Shown here in pieces: positions 48,880-59,510 of a stretch of 64,000 nt of DNA. The position numbers were made by a program, and so were the translations under genes. Origin of the DNA: Sphagnum magellanicum (Eukaryota; Streptophyta; Sphagnopsida; Sphagnales; Sphagnaceae); NCBI GenBank assembly GCA_021904315.1, contig CM038923.1, forward strand, positions 5,518,001-5,582,000. Direction: 5' to 3'. The notes beneath the pieces are model-generated. The model was not told where the DNA came from. It saw only the letters and a program-made list of their open reading frames with translations, and did not search any database. Positions within the stretch are counted from its first letter, which is position 1. Each line of letters opens with the position of its first letter.

Positions 48880-49200
48880 ACAAAAAAGTTGACATTTTGA
48901 CATCAATTTTGGCTTGTTTGAGCTCATCTGTGCCAACTACATTGGTAGCCCATCTGACATTCCATGTATCCAAATTGAAACCAATTCATGAGGATGAAAG
49001 AAAGAAAGATCAAAAGCAAGCCTATCATCAAAGATTTGACCTCATTGAGCATAAGTTTGTTAAGGAAGTGGGGTGCATCTTAGTCACAATGTAAACTTGG
49101 TAAATTGGCAAACAATATTTAGTTATTTGGAAAGGATGTCACCCTAAAGGATCACAATGGGTGAAGCATGTTCACTTAAACCATTTGTTAAAAATGATAG
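48880..49200 (+). pseudogene. Gypsy integrase C-terminus / chromodomain-like fragment
   Basis: Encodes TFHVSKLKPIHEDE, and after a stop QYLVIWKGCHPKGSQWVKH. These match the 'VFHVS.LK' and chromodomain 'YLVKWKG...ATWE' motifs at the end of chromovirus polyproteins. Disrupted. Confidence 0.7.
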
Positions 49201-51628
49201 AAAGGTTGGAGTAGGAACAAGGCCATGAAATGGGAAAAAGAATGGTGCATAAAGAAATGTTGAACATTTTGCATTAATGTTGATGAGAACATCAACCTCC
49301 CAAAGTGGGAGGTGAGAGTAGATTTTATAAGAAAAGACATATATTTAGTCAAGGCAAAAGAAGCTTTGTGTGCTTGTTGAGGTCATGATATATGAAAAGT
49401 GTTGTTCCATGGAAAAAATAAATGAAAAGGTTGAGTTGAGATGATGACAACCAATGAAAACAAACTTAAGGAATTGAAAGAAAACTTTCTAAGGGTTCAG
49501 TGAAGTGAAATTGTGGTAGTGATGCACATGCATTAAATGGCATGCTCCTAAATTGAAAATAAACTTGTGGGGGCAAGGTTTCCAATGCATGGTCTCGTGA
49601 ACTATGTCCTTTTAAGGCAAATGGAACCCGGATTAGTTAAGCCCAGTTTGGCACTATTTGTTGGCATGTTTTATAGTCTTAACTTGCGGTGATGGCCAAG
49701 GCCATAAAGAAAACAAGCCTAGACATGAGGCTTAACCTTCAAGTGGTTGGGGGTGCCCAAAGAGAAAGGGGGGGGGGGGATGTCATTTGGGGGAAGCAAA
49801 TCCAAAAGGGATTTAGGTCAACTTAAGGAATTGACACAAACAAATACAAAAGTTGTTTAAGGTTCTTCTTGCATTTAATAAATATATCTCGGACACAAAA
49901 TAAACCTAAGTTGAGAATTAACTATTTTTTAAAAAGCTTAAGGTATAGGGGTGGTGGAAAGATGGACTTACCATGACAAGGGTGACATGTTATTCGAAAC
50001 GTTTACAAGGACATAGACCTCCCAAAGATGGGGGTGAATAACATGCCCTTCCACTTAAGTATGGCTTAGGTGGAACAAGCTTCATGCTAAGACCACCTTA
50101 GTGGGGCATTAAGGCAGCATGGGAGGTTTTAAGCCAAAAATCTCTTTATGAGGTTTGATTTTTCAAGGGGTCGAGTGGAACCCAAGCTTAGGAGTTTGGG
50201 TTGGTTGAGGTGTTGAGCTCGACCTTGCATTGACCAAGAGGATGACTATAGGTTGTCCTTGGGATGGTAGTGTGGGGGCATTGCCCCTTTAAAACCTTCA
50301 ATGGACAATTGAATGTTGTCATGGGCTAACCCAAGGTGTTAGCCCACTAAAACATTTGGGATGATTAGGAAAGTTGTCCTTTTAAAGCTCCAAGGCCATT
50401 AGAGGGTTAGCCCAAAGACTTAATTTGGTGTCTTAGTTGAAGTCCTTTGGATAAACTCTTGGAATTGGTTCCAAGGGGCCCCAGGGGCAGAAGGTTATTG
50501 AGGTTGCTCCAAGTTAGATTAGGACTTGTCTCATTAACAAGTTTAAATAGTTAGTTTAAGTCCATCCCGAAAGATTAGGGCAATGAGACTAACCACACGT
50601 GTTATGAGGTGCGTAGGTAATTAAGAATTAAGGAGTTTGAAGTGACACGGGGAGCTTGGAGTGGTGCGTGGAACACAAGTTGGTAAGCACAAAGGGGCAT
50701 TACATCTTGTATCATAAACAAAAATTCTTGAACAAACCTTGATTTGAAGTGCAACAAAATTTAAACAAAACAAACCCCTACAAACAACTAACAAACCTAA
50801 ATTACAAACCATACAATATAAACAAAAACAAAAATTGACAAACAAACCAAAAGGTAAAAAAATCACCTTTGTAAAGTGTAAAGGTTGTTGTTACAGCCTC
50901 CATAATGCAATAACTGTTAGTAACTTGCACATTCAAAGCAAGTATGATCACTACAAAAAGGGGGGAAATAAGATGAACAATAAGGTGATAGGTAAAAAAA
51001 ATGTTAGTACCTAGATTAGCAATAAGGTGATCATGAACAACAATAAGGCTACAATTGCAGTAGTAAGGCAATGATGGCATGAACAAGGTGACGATGACAA
51101 CAAGGTGACCATTAATCACAAGGTGATGATAAGTAACAACTAAATAGGCAAGGTGATGACAAACAATTATTAGGTGATGACAAGTAGTCGCCAAATGATG
51201 ATGAATAATAATGCAATAACAATAGTAGCAATGCAAAATGATGACTAGTAACAACAAAGTGAGATGAATAACAGTAAACCAAAGATGAGGAGTGCAAGGC
51301 AACAATAAGAGGAGCAAGGCAATGATGTTCAACAAGAAGACAAAACAACAAAAGAAGTGAAAACATAAGAAAACAAAAGTAAACAATCAAGAAAACGAAA
51401 GAAAACAAGACAAGTGTGGACTTGAAATAGATCTTGATCTTTTTATAAAGCTAGGTCTCTTGTGTAAGTTGTCTTTCTCTTTGTCATGTTACACAGCAAT
51501 GTTACCACCTTAAACCTTAACATTAATCTTAATTAACATAAATTGACCTACTTCTTAATTATTTAGCAATGCTACCACCTTAAATTTTAACATTAATTTT
51601 AATTAACATTAATTATCTTACTTCCTAA
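49201..51628. other. Probable Gypsy 3' non-coding/LTR sequence and low-complexity DNA
   Basis: A G-rich tract (49768-49779) precedes TGTCATTTGG at 49781, which could be a polypurine tract and LTR start for the Gypsy fragment upstream; the far end is not identified. 50990-51330 is a degenerate AACAAGGTGATGA-like repeat with very little C. Two 64-bp direct copies lie at 51495-51558 and 51565-51628 (70-bp period). Confidence 0.4.
51495..51628. repeat. Two-copy tandem repeat, 70-bp period
   Basis: Both copies start AGCAATG(T/C)TACCACCTTAAA and share CATTAAT(C/T)TTAATTAACAT at the same offset. Confidence 0.85.
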
Positions 51629-53641
51629 CACTACACCAAAAGATGGCATCCATGACTAGACCAATATAACTACACATGGCACAAATGATTAGAAATGGCA
51701 TAAGTGACAGGTCTAATTTGACTAGAAATAACATAAACAATTAACCTAGTCGAAAATGATTAGTCATGGATGCATGCTTTGGCATATGTAATTGAAAATT
51801 AAGCTCAGGGGTTGTAAACTATTTAAAAAAAAATCTAGTTCATATTGAACTAGATCTTTCAAAATAGATATTTGATAGGCGAATATCAACTTAGGTATCA
51901 TTTTAGTTGATATTCATTGGTTTTTTCAAAAAATTTGGGCTAAAAACTGACCTAGTTTTGGATTTTGGTTTAATATTTGACTAACACTGGTTTGGACTTG
52001 CCATAAAAGGTTTGATAACCATTTTGTTAGTTTCCATTTAAGTGAGAGTTGGATACATTTTCAAAATTTTAAAATTTTGAGATCTAGGTGTGATTAATGG
52101 TTTAACCTAAGTTTGATTCTTAAGGGTTTATTTGTAATTCATATTGTGGGTGCATCCCAAAGCTCAATGTTTTTTTTGTTTTGGTGATGGGCCACTTTCA
52201 TTGGCCTTTCACCAAAAAAATTAATGTTTTCAATACTCTCCAAATAGGCTTTTTTACTAGCGAACATAATAATGTAAGAATGTTGTTTTTTAGCTCAAGT
52301 ATATACAATACAAGCCCACACTTTTGGGCAATACAAGCCCACACTTTTGGGCAAAGGATATGGGGCAAATTAGGTGCTATTGGGGAATATTTTGAATGTA
52401 GACTATGGAACAAACTATGGGGTTTAAAAAAAAAATGCAATTAAAAAGTTATATATAACTCCCTTATTATACATGACACCTTTTGCATTAAAATTTTCTC
52501 ATTTCCTTGTTTGAGTAAAATAAATGTAATAACCACTTTATGAGAATCATTGGAGATAACCAATTGATCTTATATTTGTGAGAATTTGATAACTTCGAAA
52601 ACTAACTGAAATTAAAAATAAAGTTTTTGATACCTTGGCCAGTTCCCACAATACTTAAAAGATATCTTTTGAAAAGAATTGGTCCAATTCTTATGGCTCT
52701 ATGAAAAAGATAGCAATAATTCTTGAAAAAAATGTGAAAATCATTGAACCTTACTTATATATGAACAAGTTTTCTTACTTCCATTCACAAGTTGCAATAT
52801 ATGAGAAATCATGTCCTTTGCAACTAATTCTAGTTTGCAAAATAGTTGCAAAAGACACAATTTCTCAAAATATAGTGCCTTTGTTGAAGTTCAAATATTG
52901 TCTATCAAAGTGAGGTAAATAATGAGGAGAATGTGATATGTGAAAAGGGAGATTCAAAGTCATTTGTGCAGTAGTGGAATTTTAAAAAAAAATCCTTATA
53001 TATTTTGGGCTACCTACTTGAAGTTCAAACCATGTACAAAAATTTGAAATTTTTTTACAAAATTTTGCGAATTTTTAAACCTGAAATTTGGCAATTTTTT
53101 CCTACAATAATTATTGAATTCACAATTAGAATTTCCCAAAACTCCAACAATGAATTTTTTTGCAAAATTAAAAAGGCTGATGTGAAGGTTGGAAAGCCAT
53201 CTACCCATTAAGGAAGGCATTTTGGTTTTTTCTTGGTCACATTGAAACCAAATCAAAGTGCTCCCATTGTGCTCTTGGTGGTTGGAAACCCCTTTTGAGT
53301 AGAGGTAAGGCTCACAGTCGGGTGCATTACCAGAATAAGTCACACTCAAGAGCAGCGCCAAATTCTGGTAAAGCACCCATCCAAGGGCCTTGGCAGCACC
53401 AAATTCTGGTCATGCGCCCATCTGAGGGCCTTACTGTGCATAATGACTGTGTCAACTCCTACTGATCACACAAAGAAAAATCAACAAGCCCTTACGAAAA
53501 TGTTAGAGCCTGCCCAGAATCATAAGATGATCTCCATTGCCAGGAATTCAAAATACCAATTGAACATGTCCACCAATCTCTTAGAGGTCATTACCATTGG
53601 TGGAGGGAGGTTAGGGTTCATTTTGCTTGTGCATTTTGTTT
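51629..53641. other. AT-rich DNA with short tandem duplications, no gene
   Basis: Starts with a CACTA-like word (CACTACACCAAAAGATGG). It has a perfect 23-bp tandem duplication at 52306-52351 (ACAAGCCCACACTTTTGGG core) and two 41-bp copies at 53353-53434 (CCAAATTCTGGT core). No coding motif recognised. Confidence 0.55.
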
Positions 53642-54760
53642 TTTGTTGGGCGTGTGGGGGTAGGGACTATCGCATTGGATCCAACTTTTGGAAGTTTTAC
53701 CTTATTAGAACCCGTTTCACATGAAGTGAACTGGTTTCTTTGGTGAAAGTGTTTAGACGGTCTAGATAAGAATGGATTTTTTGGGTGTTCAGAGTGTGGA
53801 CACAGTAAGTAGATGTACAACATCTTATTGGTAGGGCCAGCGTGTTTGTGATGCCTTGTTTACTCTCCTCTGCAACCAAGAAAAAAAATGAAGGAAGAGC
53901 AAAGACTTATTTGCAGGGAGGGGGATAGGAACAAAGAAACAAAGCACCCACTTGTTCAATGGGTTGTCAGCAATGATGTAACCCACGAGTGACTTCCACA
54001 CAATCCCACAATCATTCAACCATGAAAGTTGTAAGATTTTCTGGTAAGAAATTCACCATACCCACCCAAAGAACTGCCCAACACTGTTTACATACATACA
54101 TACATATTACTAATCCATTCTAGGAAAATGCAGTCAAAACAATGAACACAGTTGGGGTTTTTCTTCTTGGGCACGGGGTTGGGTTTTTCTTCCTGCTATG
54201 CCTGGATCTAATGAGAAATTGAAATAGAGGCCAATGATTGCATGTTAATAGCATGCTCCTTAAAGAACTGCCCAGATTTTCACTGTGTTAAAGCATCTAC
54301 AGTTGTTCACTGGAAAATGGCCTCACTTATCGCTTCATTAAAAATTGACGTGCAAGCCACTTTCCAGTGGACCAGTGGAGAGGGTCTTAGTGTAGGTTGA
54401 TTTTCAGATGTGACCTTTGGGCGGGATCTTACAATCGGTTTAAGATCCCAGTCAACTGTCAACAGGACCTAACAAATTTTGTAAACTTTGTCCTGGTTTG
54501 GAAAAAATGCTCAAAAATCTTGCTGGTTTGTTGGGCGCTGTCCCTATGGGAGACAGGGAGGGACTATTGCATTTAATCCAAGTTTTGGAAGTTTTACCTT
54601 ATTTGAACCTATTTCACTTTAGGTGAACCGGTTTTTCGGTGAAAGTGTTTAGACCGTTTAGATTGGAAAGGATTTTTCTGGTGTTCAGAGTGTCGCCACA
54701 GCAGGTAAATGTACTCTTAGCTATTGGCAGGGCCAGCATGTTTGTGATGCCTTGTTTTAC
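53642..54760. repeat. Pair of ~220-bp direct repeats, ~890 bp apart
   Basis: 53642-53862 and 54528-54760 are diverged copies in the same orientation. Shared words include TTTTGGAAGTTTTACCTTAT, GTGAAAGTGTTTAGAC, GGTGTTCAGAGTG and TTTGTGATGCCTTGTTT. Both begin near TTGTTGGGCG. This could be a TRIM-like non-autonomous LTR element with a 665-bp interior, but no primer site or polypurine tract is evident. Confidence 0.7.
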
Positions 54761-55705
54761 ACAGGTAAAGGCTCTGCTTTTAGACACTGGGGGAATTAAA
54801 TGAGGCTCCTGTGCTGAGGCCCATATTCCAAGTGGAGGGGCCAAAATTCCTGAAAGGGCCTAAAAGCAGATCCTTCTCCTATACTAAAAGACCCCACACA
54901 AAAGTGCAAAAAACCTGTAAGAGTCAAAGCACGTCTTGTCAGTCCGAGACTTTGGTGACTACTCCAGGGTGGGTATGTCACAAGTTGGAAAATCCAGTTG
55001 AGTTCCCAGACCAGTTCCAGTTCTCGCCCTATCAACACCGCCTCCGTAGCTCCTTGCAGCTTCCTACATCCACGATCGCTTTTGCACTCCCCAAAGGAAG
55101 TTTTTCTCGCCTTCCGCACGCTAGCAGATTTTGCATTCCCGGAAGCTGTTTTTGCATTCCGGATTCGCAGGTCTTTTGCAGTAGCTGTGGGAATATTTTG
55201 TGCACAGTTTTTTTTGGTGTGCTTCTTTGGCTTGGTTGTTTGGTTGTTTGTTTCTTGCATGTTTTTGCTGAAGATGCAGCACCAGCTGCTGCACGCCTGC
55301 GAGCTCGTGATCTGCTTATAGTGATCTGCTAGTGATCCACAGGCAGTTAGCTCCATTAATTTCAGCAGCTGTTGCCAAAACCTCATTGAGAATTACGAGT
55401 AGGTATTCGTGAAGCTTGTCATGATACGTGGTCGAAGCTCTGTCGATCTAGTGAGGCCAGGCTCAGTTTCCAACTCAGATCCGCGACAAACTCTCTGCGT
55501 CTTGTTTGTGATGCTCATCTGCAGATTTAGTATTCCAGCTGCTGGTGGTAGATTATCAGTTGTAAAGATCGTGCTTAGAGGATGCAGGAATGCTCTAGAA
55601 TCGATTGAGCATGAGCTCGAGATGCAGGTTGTCGATGGCGTCGCCTAGTGCAGCTAGCTAGTACTATTTATAGTTCAATTCTTGGGACATCATCATGAAG
55701 ATGCA
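54761..55705 (+). other. Promoter/leader region of the receptor kinase gene
   Basis: Composition becomes more GC-rich than the repeats to its left. Overlapping long open frames on both strands (54796-55386) have no motif and are probably chance. From about 55390 to 55705 the sequence likely contains the 5' UTR, with several upstream ATGs. Confidence 0.4.
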
Positions 55706-58700
55706 ATGAGGACGATGAGGAAGCTTGTGAGGTCTAATGACGTTGTTGCTGATCGATTTCTTCTTCTCCTGAGTTTGGGGTTGCAGCTGCATGCTTTAGT
55801 TAGTCTGCTGCGGCTTGTAGATGCAGGGGGCGGAGTCTCAAGTTTGAGTTTGTCGGGTTCCATCGACATTAGTCAGACTCTTGTGTCGCAGCCTCATGGT
55901 GTGTTCCAACTGGGATTCTACTCCTTGCAGCAGTCCAATACTAGCAGCGCCGGCCGAGCAGACGCAGCTGCTGCTGCGTACTCGCTCGCAATTTGGTACT
56001 CGCAGGTAGTACCTACTACGCCAGTGTGGATGGCCAGCCGAGATGTGCTCCTAAGCAGCTCCGCGTACTTGCAGCTTTCGGCAGATGGGGTTCTTCGTCT
56101 CTTTCTCTCCCCGCAGAACCATCAAGCCGTTTGGCAATCCTCCAATATTGAACCCACGACGACGACGACGGTAAGTGCACACAACACCAGCTCATAATTC
56201 TTGCTGCATATTGTTTCCAAGTCTCGAGCTTGTGTCCATCCCCTGCTGCAGCAGAATCATGAATGGACTCGCCCAGTTGATTCATGAGCTGGTGGGTTGA
56301 TGAATCCTCATGCAGCCGAACACTATTACGGCAGAATTGGAGGACACCGGCAATTTCGTCCTCAAGGATGCAGCGACGAACACTATTCTCTGGCAAAGCT
56401 TCGATACACCGACGGATACGTTGTTACCCGGCCAGAAGTTTTCCGCGAACATGAGCACGTCGCTCCTGGTCTCATGGAAAGCAGCGGACGACTGGTCGTC
56501 AGGCTACTATCAGTGCGATTGGGCTTACATAAACGGCACGGATATGCCGCAATCCTTGGCCTTGAGTTGGACAGGTGCAAGCATCACGAACTGGAATCGA
56601 AGCTCTTGGTCGTCCACAAGCGTTTCAGACAGAAACGCGACAGTGTATCCGTACTGGTGGTTCGACGCGTATCCTGCGGATTACGCATACCTGGGTGCAA
56701 ATGGCACGACCTTCTACCTCGGCAATGCTTCAGGTGAATGGGGAAATCTCACCAGCACTTCGGACCAAGGACAAGGAGCATTGACACGAATGACACTAGA
56801 TCGCGATGGCGGTTTCCGTCTCTACAGCTTTGCTGCCGGCTCTACAGGTTGGGTTGTGGAGGGAAGTTTGCTTCCTTATCCTTGTGAGGTTTTTGCAACT
56901 TGTGGAGTTTTTGCTATTTGCAGCGAGAATGTAACCTACCCGACCTACTTCTCTACGTGCACATGTCCGATGGGATTTGTACCCATTAGTGTCACGGATC
57001 CTCACCAGGGATGTACAGCAGAGTTCCAGTGGCTTGATGATCAGTATTGCATTAACGATACGTCTAGCAAGGTCGAGCTGGTGGAAGTGGGTGACATCGA
57101 TTATCCTTTTTCGGATCGTTTGAGCGATTACCTCACTATCAACGAGACGGCGTGCAAGCAGACATGCATGGAGGATTGTCGATGTGCTGGAGCCGTGTTC
57201 CATAGGCGTGAGCAGATGTGTTTCCTCAAAGGTACGCCTTTGTTCAACGGTGGGTATACTGTGCAAGAGGGCAACCGGAGTGCTTACTTGAAGATCTTGA
57301 CAAGTCCTCTTGCTCCTTCCCAAGGCACTGGAAGCATGAATGTTCGAATTCGTCTGGTTGCTGGGATTTGTGCTGCCGCGGCGGCTGTTGTGCTATTCCT
57401 TTGTGGATTGATGTGTTTGATCGGTTACCGGAGACATGTAATTAGCAAAGCTGTGCGAAGAAAGTCGTCCATGAGATTCGAAACTCTTGGCCTTGGACCA
57501 CGCAACTTCACATACAAACAGCTGAATGTAGCTACCAGAAACTTCAGCGACAGTGAGCTCTTGGGAAGGGGCGGGATGGGTTCTGTGTATCGAGGGGTTT
57601 TGCGACCGGAAAACGTCGTAGTTGCTGTGAAACGGATCCGAGATGAGTCCAAGAAAGGAGAGCAAGGTTTCCTGGCAGAGGCAACCAGCATCAGCCAGAT
57701 TCGTCATCGAAACCTGGTTCAGTTGCAAGGATGGTGCTACGAGGATAGAAATCTGCTATTAGTCTATGATTTCATGTCGAACGGAAGCTTGGATCAGTGG
57801 CTGTATAACAACACCCCTAAAGCTGTAGCTGCAGCAAAAGCAGCTGCAGGGACGTCTTCGAGCTCGAGCTCTAATAAAAACACTAAAGTCCTTTCATGGG
57901 AATTGCGGTACTCGATTCTCTCAGGAGTAGCCGCAGCACTTGCTTACCTGCATGAGGAATGTCAGCAATGCGTTCTCCACAGGGACATCAAACCCAGCAA
58001 TGTGATGCTAGATGAGAAGTTCGAGCCGCACCTGGGGGACTTTGGGTTGGCGCGTCTGATCGACCACCAGAAAGTCGATAAGACAACTATGATGGCAGGC
58101 ACACTTGGGTACATGGCACCGGAGATGCCGTACACGGGTAAAGCCACCAAGGAAACAGATGTTTACAGCTTCGGAATCTTGGTACTTGAAGTTGTATGTG
58201 GGAGACACCCGTTGGAGCCATCGAATGCGGACATCCCACCAGAGGATGTGATGTTGGTGAACAAAGTGAGACGAGCTCATGAAGCAGGAAAGCTTTTGAG
58301 CGTCGTAGACCCAAGAATAGAAACCGTTTCATGCAACGTCGTGACCACAGTAGCAGCTACTGCAGCACATCAGCAGCACAAAACTCGTACGACGACGACG
58401 ACGACGACGACTTTAGCAGCTTCTTCAGATCTTGAAGCTGCTTCCCATCAAAATATGCAACCTGAATTAGTCTACAACTCCAAAACTACACACTGTAAAT
58501 TAGCAGATTCGGATCATGCAGCAGCTGCAGATCAGTACTGCAGCAGCAGCAGCAGCAGCAGCATTAAGGACGACGCGGACAGCAGCTTTTCTGAGGCCTT
58601 GAATCGCAGAAAGGAGCAGACAATTGTAAATGAGAATGAGCAGAAGGTGAGGGTACTTCAGTTGGGTCTTTTGTGTTCTCTCCAAAAGCCAACTGCGAGA

Positions 58701-59030
58701 CCATCAATGCGAGCGGTGAGCCAAATCTTGAGCAGCTCAAGTTGTACAACTTCAACGTCTAGGGATCAAGCGGCTGCTAGTCATGAGACAACATTAATGG
58801 CACTGCCTCCACTTCCACCCACTTTCTCACTTTCTCATTCAGCTGACTTAACTGATATCTCAGCAATGTTGTGCAGCATAGAACTACAAACACAGTCGTA
58901 TAATTCTCAAATTGATGGAGCAGATCCGGTGCTGCAGATCGTGAGCGATAAGCAACCTTTGATGAGCGATCGATCGGTGTTTTCTCAAGAATATACAGAC
59001 TCAGCACCTGCTGTCTCTCCCAGCCCATAA
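55706..59030 (+). CDS. G-type (bulb) lectin S-domain receptor-like Ser/Thr kinase
   Basis: Exons 55706-56170 and 56316-59030, phase 0, 1059 aa. An N-terminal signal peptide (FLLLLSLGLQLHALVSLL) is followed by a bulb-lectin domain spanning the intron (LVSQPHGVFQLGFYS; then FVLKDAATNTILWQSFDTP). Next come an S-locus/EGF-like Cys cluster (about 344-365), a PAN-like Cys region (about 430-447) and one TM helix (about 501-524). Kinase signatures: GRGGMGSVYRG at about 572, invariant Lys of VAVKR at about 594, HRDIKPSN with Asp at about 712, DFG at about 730, and APE; all catalytic residues are present, so activity is predicted. These are plasma-membrane receptors whose ligands are mostly unknown. 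Odd: low-complexity insertions in the kinase at 57807-57890 and 58319-58645, with (ACG)n and (CAG)n tracts. The start could also be ATG 55715. Confidence 0.94.
58319..58645 (+). repeat. In-frame low-complexity insertion in the kinase C-lobe
   Basis: About 108 codons between VDPRIE and VRVLQLGLLCS, segments usually only a few residues apart in plant RLKs. Includes (ACG)n at about 58387-58411 coding Thr and (CAG)n at 58536-58561 read as Ser (AGC). No stop; reading frame maintained. Confidence 0.8.
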
Positions 59031-59109
59031 ACCCATGGATCATCGGCACCACCTCGTCCCAGCTGCTAATATAGTGAAGTTCTTCCAACACCAGTTCCCT
59101 GCATTATCT

Positions 59110-59510
59110 CGTTGCAGATCATCACCACCTATAAGCAGCTGCTAGCTGGTTTGCCACTGATCTCAATTCAAAGCTTCAACTTCTGAACTTCTTCATAAAA
59201 TTCTCCTGAACTTGCAACTGATCTGAACAGCTCTGCAACCACATTTTTGTCACAGATATTTCATCACCATCTCCAGCAGCTAGTTGACCACTCAAAATTC
59301 AAAGCTTGAACAGCTTCTTCTTCTACTTCTTCTTCTTAAATTCTCCTCAGGAACTTTCGGCTGATCTGCAGCTGCGATCAGATTCCACCTTCCACCGGTC
59401 ACCACCTATAAGCAGCTACACGTCGCTTTATGTACCAGCTGCACTCAATTCAAAGTTTCAGATTTCTCATCTTCAGAAAAATTCTCCTGACGTTGCAGCT
59501 CTGATCATGG
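59110..59510. repeat. Three degenerate ~140-bp repeats downstream of the kinase gene
   Basis: Copies at about 59120-59245, 59262-59375 and 59398-59510. Each contains CACC-rich starts (CACCACCTATAAGCAGCT in copies 1 and 3), an AATTCAAAG(C/T)TT word and ATTCTCCT followed by a GATC-containing segment. Probably in the 3' UTR or flank. Confidence 0.65.

Noticed and set aside
50621-51408. Minus-strand frames up to 194 codons, very hydrophobic
   Set aside because: Generated by a low-complexity repeat with almost no C on the + strand; sequence is repetitive Leu/His/Ile without domain features.
54796-55386. Overlapping long open frames on both strands (173 and 196 codons)
   Set aside because: No family motif, frames overlap on opposite strands, and composition fits a promoter/leader of the kinase gene.
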